Source of the DNA: CAZTLI01 sp964614375
GTDB lineage: Bacteria; Chloroflexota; Anaerolineae; Aggregatilineales; Phototrophicaceae
Length of the DNA: 13,243 bases
Direction: 5' to 3'
Assembly (NCBI GenBank): GCA_964614375.1
Contig: CAZTLI010000110.1
Location: 1-13,243 of the forward strand
The translations under genes and the position numbers were made by a program. Within the stretch, counting starts at the first letter, position 1. Each line of letters opens with the position of its first letter. Below the pieces are notes generated by a model that saw nothing but the letters and a program-made list of their open reading frames with translations, searched no databases and was not told the DNA's origin. This document shows, one piece after another, positions 6,408-13,240 of the stretch.

Positions 6408-7337
6408 ATGAAGATTCCCGGACGATACCCGTATGAGTCTAAAAAAGGGTTTCCGAAAGATCGTATCTGGTTGTGGTTGACGTATGCCGCGTTGACCATT
6501 GCGATTATCGTCACCGTGTTTGATATTTTTACGCCGGATAGCCCCATCCCCGCGCCACCCACCACCGACCCGGTGATTACCGTGCGCGACGGCGAATTCA
6601 CCAGCAACAACGCGCCATTGACGGGCTATATCTCTGGCAATACGTTCACACACAGGGCGGTGCAATATGCGCTGGTCGATGGGCTGCCCATGTTTGAGGG
6701 CGACATCATCCTGAATCTGGACAGCGACGGACGCGCGAATGGCCCCGCCGAACAGGGCTTGATTGTCATTCCCAATCGTTTCCGCTGGCCTGATGGCATC
6801 GTCATCTATGACATTGACCCGCGTCTGACTGACCAGGCGCGCGTGACCAATGCCATCGCCCATTGGGAGGCCAACACGCCGATTCGCTTCATCCGCCGGA
6901 CAAATGCGAACGCTGGGCAATACCCGAATTATGTTTATTTCCGTCCGGGATTGGGTTGTTCGTCGTATGTCGGCATGGTCGGTGGACAGCAGCCGATTAA
7001 TCTCGCGCCGGGATGTACCCTGGGCGCGACCATTCACGAGATTGGTCATGCTGTCGGTTTGTGGCACGAACAGGGGCGCGCAGACCGCGATGAGCATGTG
7101 ACCATTCACTACGAAAACATCATTCCGAGTATGGCATTTAATTTCAACCAGCACATCCTCGACGGCGAGGATGTGGGGCCGTATGATTACAACTCGATTA
7201 TGCACTATCCACGCTGGGCATTCTCGCGCAATGGCGAAGACACCATCACGCCGATTGGCGAACACGAAATTGGTCAGCGTTCAACATTGAGCGAGGGTGA
7301 CATCGCCGCCGTGATTCATATGTATGGGAATGGATAG
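6408..7337 (+). CDS. membrane-anchored astacin-family metalloprotease (M12A)
   Basis: A 309-residue protein. A basic N-terminus is followed by one hydrophobic segment (about 21-41) and a Pro-rich linker (43-55), so it looks like a membrane-anchored extracytoplasmic enzyme. The catalytic domain (about 118-307) has the zinc motif HEIGHAVGLWHEQGRADRD (210-228: ligands His210, His214, His220 and catalytic Glu211) and the Met-turn NSIMHY (262-267, with Met265 and Tyr267). Cys184 and Cys203 correspond to one of the two conserved astacin disulphides; the second pair is absent. In the propeptide, FEGD (96-99) matches the FxGD aspartate-switch motif in which Asp99 would block the zinc until cleavage, probably just before residue 119. 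AAAGG lies 7 nt before the ATG. First gene of a three-gene unit. Confidence 0.9.
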   Translation: MKIPGRYPYESKKGFPKDRIWLWLTYAALTIAIIVTVFDIFTPDSPIPAPPTTDPVITVRDGEFTSNNAPLTGYISGNTFTHRAVQYALVDGLPMFEGDIILNLDSDGRANGPAEQGLIVIPNRFRWPDGIVIYDIDPRLTDQARVTNAIAHWEANTPIRFIRRTNANAGQYPNYVYFRPGLGCSSYVGMVGGQQPINLAPGCTLGATIHEIGHAVGLWHEQGRADRDEHVTIHYENIIPSMAFNFNQHILDGEDVGPYDYNSIMHYPRWAFSRNGEDTITPIGEHEIGQRSTLSEGDIAAVIHMYGNG

Positions 7338-7341
7338 CTGA

Positions 7342-8007
7342 ATGGCGCGTATGGCTGCCGTTAAGCTCGATTTTGAGGGATGGATTCCGTTTGTATTTGA
7401 CCATCCTGTAACAAATCCGGCCTGGTATTTTGATGTGTATTTTCATGACCCAATCGACCAGGGACATCCAGCGCGCGTCGTTTCGTGGCTCACCCGGCTG
7501 TTTGAGAATGCGGATGAATTGTTAACAGCCTATTCTCTGGAACAAGTCAATCAGGGATTATGGTATCTGGCATCGAATGCCTGCTCTGGCTATATGTTCG
7601 CTTTAGAGAATGACGCTGTTGCATGGGCAGACCGCCAACGCGCGTTTGAAGCGATGTACACGCTATTCGCTAACTACTTCGCCAAACGGTGCGCGCCCGT
7701 TTTGAGCACTAAAGATGAAACAGGCGCGAAGCCGATTAATATGGTGTGTTATATGTGGTGGGACATTATGCCGCTGCTGCCCCGAACCCAACACATGGCG
7801 GACACGATGCTCGACGCAGCCCAACGGATGCTGACTATTCCGCATGATGCCTGTCGAGAATCCGCCTTGCATGGTCTCGGACACTGGCATCACCTCCATC
7901 CACAGCGTGTCGAAGCAATAATTGACACATTTCTGAAGTCCAATAGAAATCTGCGCCCGGAACTCGTGGCTTATGCACGGCAGGCGCGTACCGGGTGTGT
8001 ACTCTAG
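7342..8007 (+). CDS. hypothetical protein, 221 aa, helical
   Basis: Starts 4 nt after the astacin stop, so it is almost certainly co-transcribed and probably coupled; GGA sits 7 nt before the ATG. It is rich in aromatic residues (FEGWIPFVFDHP, NPAWYFDVYFHDP, YMWWDIMPLLP) and appears mostly helical, with no signal peptide or membrane segment. EQVNQGLWYLASNACSGYMFAL (about 67-88) and the motif CRESALHGLGHWHHLHP near the C-terminus look conserved and resemble a short HEAT-type helical repeat ending. His-rich HGLGHWHHLHP could bind metal, but the spacing does not match a known metalloprotease motif. I recall similar hypothetical proteins in other bacteria but no assigned function. Confidence 0.65.
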   Translation: MARMAAVKLDFEGWIPFVFDHPVTNPAWYFDVYFHDPIDQGHPARVVSWLTRLFENADELLTAYSLEQVNQGLWYLASNACSGYMFALENDAVAWADRQRAFEAMYTLFANYFAKRCAPVLSTKDETGAKPINMVCYMWWDIMPLLPRTQHMADTMLDAAQRMLTIPHDACRESALHGLGHWHHLHPQRVEAIIDTFLKSNRNLRPELVAYARQARTGCVL

Positions 8008-8020
8008 TCGGAGGTAAATA

Positions 8021-8368
8021 ATGGCTGATCGTGAATTGGTGACGGGTGAAATTGTCCTGCCTGCGGGGACATCGTTTGATGGCGCGACAGTGACCGTGCG
8101 CCTTGAAAATGTGAGTATGATGGATGCCCCGGCGCAGGTCGTGGCAGAACAGGTGCGGCGTGGTGTGAAATATGACAGCGGCACGATTCCGTTTACACTG
8201 CGCGGCACACTCGGCGATGACGCGCGCGCCCGCTACAGTGTGAGCGCCCATATCAGCCTGAGTGGCAATGGCGATATGCACAAAGGCGATTTTATCTCTA
8301 CGCAGAGCTATCCTGTGCTCACACATGGCAATCCCAATCGGGTGCGGGTGGAAGTTCGCAAGATTTAG
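8021..8368 (+). CDS. YbaY/YscW-domain protein without signal peptide
   Basis: A 115-residue protein that matches the beta-sandwich YbaY/YscW lipoprotein domain: VTGEIVLPAG (7-16), DGATVTVRLENVSMMDAPAQVVAEQ (20-44), TIPFTLRG (54-61) and RYSVSAHISLSGNGDMHKGDF, ending in VRVEVRKI. Family members are usually outer-membrane or secreted lipoproteins (YbaY) or secretin pilotins (YscW). This one begins directly with the domain, with no signal peptide, lipobox or usable upstream start, so it should stay in the cytoplasm unless exported another way. A consensus GGAGG 6 nt before the ATG fixes the start. It lies 13 nt after the preceding gene and just before a strong terminator, so it is the last gene of the operon. 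Confidence 0.7.
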   Translation: MADRELVTGEIVLPAGTSFDGATVTVRLENVSMMDAPAQVVAEQVRRGVKYDSGTIPFTLRGTLGDDARARYSVSAHISLSGNGDMHKGDFISTQSYPVLTHGNPNRVRVEVRKI

Positions 8369-8406
8369 GGCACGCCTTTACGCAGCATCTGAATCGAGAT
8401 AGACGC

Positions 8407-8435
8407 AGGACATACCGCAGGGTGTGTCCTTTTTT
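8407..8435 (+). terminator. intrinsic terminator of the astacin operon
   Basis: AGGACATACC (8407-8416) pairs with GGTGTGTCCT (8421-8430): ten base pairs with one G-U, loop GCAG, followed by a T-run through 8435. It lies 39 nt after the YbaY-like stop. It faces the convergent DMT transporter gene but lacks a T-run in that direction. Confidence 0.9.
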
Positions 8436-8472
8436 GATTATACGGTACTGCATTTACTCACGCTATAGTCCC

Positions 8473-9405
8473 TCAAATAAACAGCAGCGCCGTACCCGCC
8501 ATCGCGATGATCGTCCCCACAATCGCCCGCAGCGAAATCCGTTCACGAAAAATGACATAACTCACGGGCAGCAGGAAAATCGGCGTCAGACCAATCAGGG
8601 TCGAAGCGATGCCGACAGGGGCGCGCTGCACCGCCACCAGCGACAACCACACACCAATCACTGGCCCCATAATCGTGCCACCCAACATTTGTCGGAAGGC
8701 TCGCGGATTGTCTCGCAGGCGTCGAAAGCCCGCGATGGCATCACCCCGAAATAGCGTGAACAACCAGATCGCTGCCGCCGCCGCAATCAAACGAATGAGG
8801 TTGCCCGATAGCGGCAGAAAATCGTTCATCAGACCCTGCTTGGACATCACCAGGCCGCCCGCCTGACCGAGTGAGCCACCGAGCGCGAACAAGAGGCCAA
8901 TCAAATAGGTGCGCCTATCGGGTGGGGTGGGATTGTCCGCGTCTGTGTCGTTTTTCTTCTTGCGATAGACTGTCCGTTCACTGACGACCCACGCAATCCC
9001 GGCAACGGCGATGACAATGCCGATAAGCTGCTGTGCGGTCAAGGTTTCGTCCAGAAACAGCCACGCCAGAATCGTCGCGAACACGGGCGCGAGCGCCATC
9101 ACCAGCATCGACAGGCGCGGCCCCACCAGCACAAAGCCCTGAAACAACGACGCATCACCCAGGGTCAACCCGACAACGCCGCTCAAGGCCAACCAGAAGA
9201 CATTTTCCGCCGTCGCATCTGTCGGCAGGACAGAACCCGTCGCCAGCAGATGCCACACCGCCGTGAATAGGACGGCGAACAACAGGCGCGTGCGATTAAT
9301 CAGGGGCGAACCGAGTACCCGTCCCGCCAATGTGAAGAAGGTCGAGGTGAAGGCAAAACTGGCGGCTGTCCCCAGCGCAGCCAGCGCGCCGATGAATGCG
9401 TCCAT
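8473..9405 (-). CDS. DMT-superfamily (EamA) transporter
   Basis: A polytopic membrane protein of 310 residues with two repeated halves of about five helices each, the EamA arrangement. Half 1 ends with LFLDETLTAQQLIGIVIAVAGIAWVV and half 2 with VIFRERISLRAIVGTIIAMAGTALLFI, the duplicated terminal signature of the family. The halves are joined by a charged loop (RKKKNDTDADNPTPPDRR), presumably cytoplasmic. The start is placed at ATG 9405 because AAGGGA lies 7 nt before it; an ATG at 9411 is too close to that site. DMT members export metabolites, amino acids or drugs; the substrate is not readable. It is divergent from the lipoprotein gene at 9598. Confidence 0.9.
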   Translation of the reverse strand: MDAFIGALAALGTAASFAFTSTFFTLAGRVLGSPLINRTRLLFAVLFTAVWHLLATGSVLPTDATAENVFWLALSGVVGLTLGDASLFQGFVLVGPRLSMLVMALAPVFATILAWLFLDETLTAQQLIGIVIAVAGIAWVVSERTVYRKKKNDTDADNPTPPDRRTYLIGLLFALGGSLGQAGGLVMSKQGLMNDFLPLSGNLIRLIAAAAAIWLFTLFRGDAIAGFRRLRDNPRAFRQMLGGTIMGPVIGVWLSLVAVQRAPVGIASTLIGLTPIFLLPVSYVIFRERISLRAIVGTIIAMAGTALLFI

Positions 9406-9508
9406 GTGCATTTCCCTTAAGTGTGGACAGTTGTTCTAGCTACGCAGTCTCCATTATGCCCGTTACACCGCAATGGATATACACCCACAGCAGTCCATCC
9501 AACCAATA

Positions 9509-9537
9509 GTAGGGGCATTCTGCCAGAATGTTCTTAC
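9509..9537. repeat. REP-like imperfect palindrome
   Basis: GTAGGGGCATTCTG (9509-9522) faces CAGAATGTTCTTAC (9524-9537) around a single C. The inner seven base pairs are perfect; the outer seven include three G-T pairs, giving a 14-bp stem on the plus-strand RNA. It sits upstream of the lipoprotein promoter in the divergent spacer. It may be a dispersed palindromic repeat or an operator. Confidence 0.4.
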
Positions 9538-9550
9538 CGACTCGCAAGGT

Positions 9551-9579
9551 TTCAGAAACGCGGTTTGTGTAACTATAAT
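9551..9579 (+). promoter_or_regulatory. sigma70-type promoter of the lipoprotein gene
   Basis: TTCAGA (9551-9556) and a perfect TATAAT (9574-9579) are separated by exactly 17 nt. Transcription would begin near 9586, after most of the upstream open frame and just before the ATGs at 9598 and 9619, which supports those as the real starts. Confidence 0.6.
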
Positions 9580-9597
9580 AAGCAAGCCGATTATGAG

Positions 9598-10218
9598 ATG
9601 GATAAACAAGACCGACTCATGCGTAAACAGGGCTACACAGGCTGGATGGTGATTTTTATCGCGTTGGTGGCGTGCAATCTGGGGACTGCGCCGGGTGATG
9701 CTGTACCAGAGGTCGAGATTCGGGCATCACCCATCCCGCCGCCGGCGACTCCACTGCCGCAAGATTTGACGCAGACGCACATCGACGACGTGCTGCGTTT
9801 TGCCTTCGCTTATCCACAGGATTGGTTGATTGAGGCGCGTCCGGGTGCGTTTATCGCCGTGACTTCGCCGCTGCCCGCCGACTATACGCCGCCGCCATTT
9901 GGCCCCGAACGCCCGGATGTGATTGCGTCGCGCGTGGAATTTATCATCCCCGAAATTGACCAGATTGGCACATTTGACGAAGCCGTCGCCGAAACGCGCG
10001 GGTTGCTGGGTACAGGTGTGTTGAATGACAGCCTGATCGACATCGGCGCAGGCTGGCGGGCAGTGCGCTTCGACATCGACACGCGCAACGATGGCATCAC
10101 CGCGCCAACGGCGGTGACGATTGTGGCAGAATTTAGCGGACGAGTCCTGACCATCTATGGCACAGGCGACCTCGCCCGCTTCGACCAGATACTCGCCACC
10201 GTGCGCGCCGTGCCGTAA
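9598..10218 (+). CDS. lipoprotein with PsbP/MOG1-like domain
   Basis: From ATG 9598 the protein has 206 residues (199 from the alternative ATG at 9619; neither has a strong Shine-Dalgarno). A basic N-terminus and hydrophobic segment WMVIFIALVAC end in a lipobox L-V-A-C with Cys26, so the mature protein should be lipid-anchored outside the cytoplasm. A Pro-rich linker (ASPIPPPATPLPQ) leads to a globular domain: FAFAYPQDWLIEARPGAFIAVTSP, EIDQIGTFDEAVAETRGLLG, GWRAVRFDID and FSGRVLTIYGTGD. The strand plus YPxxW pattern followed by exposed loops is that of PsbP/MOG1-type proteins as I know them; the match is by pattern only. The frame is open upstream to 9421, but the promoter position argues that stretch is not translated. 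Confidence 0.75.
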   Translation: MDKQDRLMRKQGYTGWMVIFIALVACNLGTAPGDAVPEVEIRASPIPPPATPLPQDLTQTHIDDVLRFAFAYPQDWLIEARPGAFIAVTSPLPADYTPPPFGPERPDVIASRVEFIIPEIDQIGTFDEAVAETRGLLGTGVLNDSLIDIGAGWRAVRFDIDTRNDGITAPTAVTIVAEFSGRVLTIYGTGDLARFDQILATVRAVP

Positions 10219-10240
10219 CAATGGGCTTGAAGCCCACTGT
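10218..10240. repeat. inverted repeat between convergent genes
   Basis: TGGGCT (10222-10227) and AGCCCA (10231-10236) form a perfect stem around TGA; ACA and TGT outside it extend pairing past one A-C mismatch. It starts at the last base of the lipoprotein stop codon and lies 14 nt from the convergent esterase stop. There is no T-run, so if it terminates transcription it is not a standard intrinsic terminator; a REP-like role is equally possible. Confidence 0.4.
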
Positions 10241-10254
10241 CTCCCGCCTTCATA

Positions 10255-10932
10255 TCACGTTGCTTTAGATTCAAGCCCGATAAATTCGCAGATGCCGTTC
10301 AATATCGTCTCGGTCTGGTCGAGCAGTTGATGATCCGAATCGAGCAGGTGCAGTGTGGCGGAGGGGTGCATGGTGACGAATTGTTCGCTGTGGCTGTAGG
10401 GCACGCTGGCGTCATTGCGACCATGATAAATCTGCGCGGGGATAGACAGGCTGGCGGCGTGACTGTTGTAATTGAACAAATCTTGTACCAGCCCATAATG
10501 CACCAGGCGTACATCGTCGTAACCATAGTGATAAAAGGCCTTCATGCCGACCTGCTGCCACTCTTCCAACCACTGCGCGCCCAATTTGCCCTGCCGATAT
10601 TCGATGAAGTGGAAGGCAGGCGCGAGGAACACCACCTTTTCCACACGTTTTAGACCTTTGTTTTGATAGCGATCAAGATAGTGCAGCGCGGCTAATCCGC
10701 CCAGACTCGACCCGATGAGATAGACCGGCCCCTGTGGGCAAAAGGACACCTCACTCGCAATTCGCCGTAAGATGGCGGTCAGCGTCAGGCGTTCAAAGCA
10801 CGGCGTATTTAAGTCGGGCACACGATAATTGACCTGTCCGCCACCTAACGCGATCAAGCGTTCGCCTAGATATTGGGCTTTTTGTGAGGACGGCGATGAG
10901 GCGAATCCATGCAAATAAACAATATTCAACAC
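10255..10932 (-). CDS. YqiA-like alpha/beta-hydrolase (esterase)
   Basis: A 225-residue enzyme whose start IVYLHGFASSPSSQKAQYL (4-22) is the YqiA/UPF0227 signature and also supplies the oxyanion-hole HG. The catalytic triad is readable: Ser76 in GSSLGG (74-79), Asp174 in HGRNDASVP (170-178) and His201 in DSDHQLL. An insert of about 50 residues between the nucleophile and the acid (EYRQGKLGAQWLEEWQQVG...) makes a lid and makes this protein longer than the roughly 190-residue E. coli YqiA. Relatives hydrolyse short-chain acyl or palmitoyl esters. The start is a GTG at 10932, chosen because GGGAG lies 7 nt upstream. No signal peptide; cytoplasmic. It has its own promoter candidate near 11040. 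Confidence 0.85.
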   Translation of the reverse strand: MLNIVYLHGFASSPSSQKAQYLGERLIALGGGQVNYRVPDLNTPCFERLTLTAILRRIASEVSFCPQGPVYLIGSSLGGLAALHYLDRYQNKGLKRVEKVVFLAPAFHFIEYRQGKLGAQWLEEWQQVGMKAFYHYGYDDVRLVHYGLVQDLFNYNSHAASLSIPAQIYHGRNDASVPYSHSEQFVTMHPSATLHLLDSDHQLLDQTETILNGICEFIGLESKAT

Positions 10933-11034
10933 CGAATGACTCCCTATTGCAAAGAAGATTAAATAAAGATGATGTCGTGGGATAGTAACGCGCGCCTAAT
11001 CGGGCCGGCAAGCCTTAATGGTACTATTTTCCTG

Positions 11035-11043
11035 ATTATAACA
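11035..11043 (-). promoter_or_regulatory. extended -10 promoter of the esterase gene
   Basis: On the minus strand TGTTATAAT (11043-11035) is a perfect TATAAT preceded by the TGn extended -10 element. No good -35 is present, as expected for this promoter class. Transcription would begin near 11028, giving a leader of about 95 nt. Confidence 0.5.
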
Positions 11044-11074
11044 AAATTGTGACTATACCCACGAATGACGGTTG

Positions 11075-11947
11075 CTACTCTACCTCATCATCGGCATTGG
11101 GCAGACGGAAGGTGAGATGTCGTTCGGGATTGTGGATGTCCAGCCAGCGGTCAGCCTCCGCGATGAACCATGCACCCGATTCGCGCAAATAGTGCAGAAT
11201 TGTGCCGGCGTCGTCAGTCGGTAAATTGATGAACGCAACCGCCTGTTCGATGGCGGATTTTTGCGCGGGGTAATGCTGAATGGCATAAGCGGCGGCGAGG
11301 TCAATATCGCGCGTGTGGACGCCTTCAGCCACCATCACCAGTCCAAAGGTGGCGCGGATGATATTTTTGCTGATGCGCTTGCACCAGTAGCGCACATTTT
11401 CGGCTGATGTATCGGCTTCGATTTCGTCTATCGCTTCTTCGATGTCTGGTTGGATTTGCACGATGTCGTCATTGGCAATCGCGGGACTAATCGGGTAATC
11501 AGGCAGTTCTGGCGCGAGGTCTGCGCCCCACAAGCACAGGCTGTGTGTCTTGATGATAAACGCGCCGACAGAAAATTCGTCCGGGTCGAGGAAGACATAA
11601 CCATGCGGCCATAATTCAAGCTGAACGCCATTCACACACGTATGCGCGGCGTTGATCTGGTCTTCGGCAGCGTCAATCCAATCTTGCATGACCAGTTCCG
11701 GGTCGCGATATTCCTCTAACACCGCAAACGCATCCATATCGGATTGACCCGGTACAGCCAATCCACGCGGCACAGACCCGGTGAGGTAGATGCTGTGGAT
11801 GTCGTTGGGGATATGTTGCGTATAAGCCGCGACAATAGCGCGCGCAACCGCATCATAGGGCGGGACAAGGTGTGCCCGGTCACAGTCATTGAGCAGGTTG
11901 CCGTGTGCATCAAGCCGCCAGATTCGGCCTTTTCTAGCGTGAGTCAT
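11075..11947 (-). CDS. nucleotidyltransferase-fold protein (aminoglycoside adenylyltransferase-like)
   Basis: A 290-residue protein with the polymerase-beta-type nucleotidyltransferase motif: SIYLTGSVPRGLAVPGQSDMD (52-72), that is G-S followed by the metal-binding pair Asp70 and Asp72. A third carboxylate is likely Glu111 in VQLELWP. The C-terminal half is helical (YWCKRISKNIIRATFGLVMVAEG and HYLRESGAWFIAEADRWLDIHN), like the substrate-binding half of ANT- and KNTase-type enzymes. Such enzymes move a nucleotide onto an antibiotic, tRNA or protein; nothing here shows which, so a resistance role should not be assumed. AAAGG sits 8 nt before the ATG at 11947. It is alone, with the esterase 140 nt downstream behind its own promoter. 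Confidence 0.8.
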   Translation of the reverse strand: MTHARKGRIWRLDAHGNLLNDCDRAHLVPPYDAVARAIVAAYTQHIPNDIHSIYLTGSVPRGLAVPGQSDMDAFAVLEEYRDPELVMQDWIDAAEDQINAAHTCVNGVQLELWPHGYVFLDPDEFSVGAFIIKTHSLCLWGADLAPELPDYPISPAIANDDIVQIQPDIEEAIDEIEADTSAENVRYWCKRISKNIIRATFGLVMVAEGVHTRDIDLAAAYAIQHYPAQKSAIEQAVAFINLPTDDAGTILHYLRESGAWFIAEADRWLDIHNPERHLTFRLPNADDEVE

Positions 11948-12208
11948 GGGTTGTGCCTTTAAAAATTCATGAGAACGATACCAGATTCAGGGGCAAGCCA
12001 CCGTGGCTGAGCATCGTCACCATACCTCCGTCTATTCTATTGCAAAATGTGACAATCTTCACTTTTACCGAATAATTTTGGTTGTAGAATCAAATAAATG
12101 GTCGTCTATATAAACTTCATAATTGGGGTCTCCCGATGTTAGTTGAGAGGAGGAGGGGAATTTATCGTTATTTCCTAATTCATAGACGAAGATAGGGCGC
12201 ACTTAACA
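11948..12208. other. divergent spacer, no gene recognised
   Basis: Contains a strongly purine-rich run (GAGAGGAGGAGGGG, 12144-12157) that looks like a Shine-Dalgarno but has no start codon at a useful distance; the next plus gene starts 51 nt later. A short minus frame of 18 codons sits just upstream of the nucleotidyltransferase with GGAGG nearby, and a small dyad AGCCAC-C-GTGGCT lies at 11997-12009. No clean promoter was found in either direction. Confidence 0.4.
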
Positions 12209-12592
12209 ATGAGCGTTACCGTAGACTGGGATGCAGCACAGCACGCGATTATCATTGCTGTTCATGATATATGGTCATGGAACGATTATCGCGCCAGCGC
12301 TAACCGCGTTCTGACGCTGTTGGACGCGGCTGCGGACAAGGTGACGATTATTCATAATATGGATGACAGTTCCTATATGCCGAATCATGGCCTGGTCGAA
12401 AATCTGCGCCACGCCGCGCAAACCTATCATTCGCATCCCAATACCCACACCATTATCACGATTACATTATCGAACGACATACGGTATCTGTTTGAGCAAA
12501 TCTGGAGACGCTATGGCGCGGCGGGACGTGCCTATTTATCCGCCCGGTCTCTTGAAGATGCCTACAGGCTCATGAACGCCAACAGCAGTTAA
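12209..12592 (+). CDS. small STAS-like protein
   Basis: A 127-residue soluble protein with the pattern of a STAS/SpoIIAA-like single domain: VTVDWDAAQHAIIIAVHDIWSWNDY (strand, strand, helix), DKVTIIHNMDDSSYMPNH (central strand and loop), a helix, HPNTHTIITITLSND (strand), and a final helix ending SLEDAYRLM. It aligns by eye with the convergent gene at 12671-13075 over most of its length. Members of this type are usually regulatory or lipid/nucleotide-binding; there is no clear phosphorylatable SpoIIAA serine motif. The ribosome binding site is weak (AGGG about 11 nt before the ATG). The family call is tentative, the coding call is firmer. Confidence 0.6.
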   Translation: MSVTVDWDAAQHAIIIAVHDIWSWNDYRASANRVLTLLDAAADKVTIIHNMDDSSYMPNHGLVENLRHAAQTYHSHPNTHTIITITLSNDIRYLFEQIWRRYGAAGRAYLSARSLEDAYRLMNANSS

Positions 12593-12670
12593 CCCTGTTA
12601 GGGCATCTTCCCAAACAAAAAATGACGCGGGACAGGCGGCACCAGAACTGCGATTCAACGGGTCTTGTGA

Positions 12671-13075
12671 TTAAGACGCGCGATCAACGTGTAGTTTCAC
12701 GCGCGGTTCAACCTGACACAGAAGTTGTTCGGCGTCTTTAAGTGAGGATACCTGCTTGAATTGGACACCGAGGATGCGGGTCACAGCCGATGTGATAAAG
12801 TTGATGGCGATGTTGTTGTAACCAATCACATAGATACGGCCTATTGCGGGATGCTTCAGATAGGTATTGAATGCCTGTTGAATAGCACGCACGCTACGCG
12901 GAAAACTCTTGACGCCATTGGCATCGAGAATGAGATGCACAGGCGCATCGCCTTTTTCAATGTAATTGTCACGCATATCGGCGTTGAGGGCGATCATTTC
13001 GTCTTCGGTAATATCGCCAATGATTTCGGCATAAAGTGCGACATTGGGTGTGTGCCAGAATATTTTATAGGGCAT
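12671..13075 (-). CDS. small STAS-like protein, paralogue-like to the 12209 gene
   Basis: A 134-residue soluble protein starting MPYKIFWHTPNVALYAEIIGDI. Order of segments matches the convergent neighbour: opening strand pair, helix (DEMIALNADMRDNYIEKG), central strand VHLILDANGVKSFPRS, helix AIQQAFNTYLKHP, strand GRIYVIGYNN, and the final SLKDAEQLL helix. Shared positions include S..P, a Y..HP motif and S-x-x-x-A-x-x-L near the end. ATG 13075 is chosen because AAAGG lies 9 nt upstream; the TTG at 13084 overlaps that site. The C-terminus ends in a short charged tail (VEPRVKLHVDRAS). A promoter candidate lies about 75 nt upstream. Function unknown. Confidence 0.6.
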   Translation of the reverse strand: MPYKIFWHTPNVALYAEIIGDITEDEMIALNADMRDNYIEKGDAPVHLILDANGVKSFPRSVRAIQQAFNTYLKHPAIGRIYVIGYNNIAINFITSAVTRILGVQFKQVSSLKDAEQLLCQVEPRVKLHVDRAS

Positions 13076-13153
13076 GATTGTCAACCTTTTTTGTGTGCCG
13101 ATGACCGTTTCGCTGGATAGGGGTGGATGATGGAGTACCTGACAGCTAATCTC

Positions 13154-13183
13154 ATTATATGGCTGGATGGTTTGAAAAGTAAA
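13154..13183 (-). promoter_or_regulatory. candidate promoter of the 13075 gene
   Basis: On the minus strand TTTACT (13183-13178, four of six) and a perfect TATAAT (13159-13154) are separated by 18 nt. Transcription would begin near 13147 and give a leader of about 70 nt. Confidence 0.45.
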
Positions 13184-13205
13184 AAGTCTTTACCGAAAAT
13201 GCGAC

Positions 13206-13240
13206 CAAAGCCCCTTGCTTTAGCTATGGGGATGTAGGGC
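13206..13240 (+). repeat. hairpin resembling an IS200/IS605-type right end
   Basis: CCCC (13211-13214), GCTTTAGC (13217-13224) and GGGG (13228-13231), preceded by AAAG and followed by ATGT, give an imperfect hairpin. The order AAGCCC, GCTTTAGC, GGG, ATGT is what I remember from the right ends of TnpB-carrying IS200/IS605 elements. No tnpB or tnpA lies in the window, so it would be a solo end or remnant, or the edge of something beyond the window. Confidence 0.3.

Noticed and set aside
9421..9597. N-terminal extension of the lipoprotein frame
   Set aside because: The promoter at 9551-9579 lies inside it, and the signal peptide/lipobox sits at the right distance from ATG 9598 or 9619.
13076..13084. 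TTG start for the right-hand STAS-like gene
   Set aside because: It directly abuts the AAAGG ribosome binding site that correctly serves ATG 13075.
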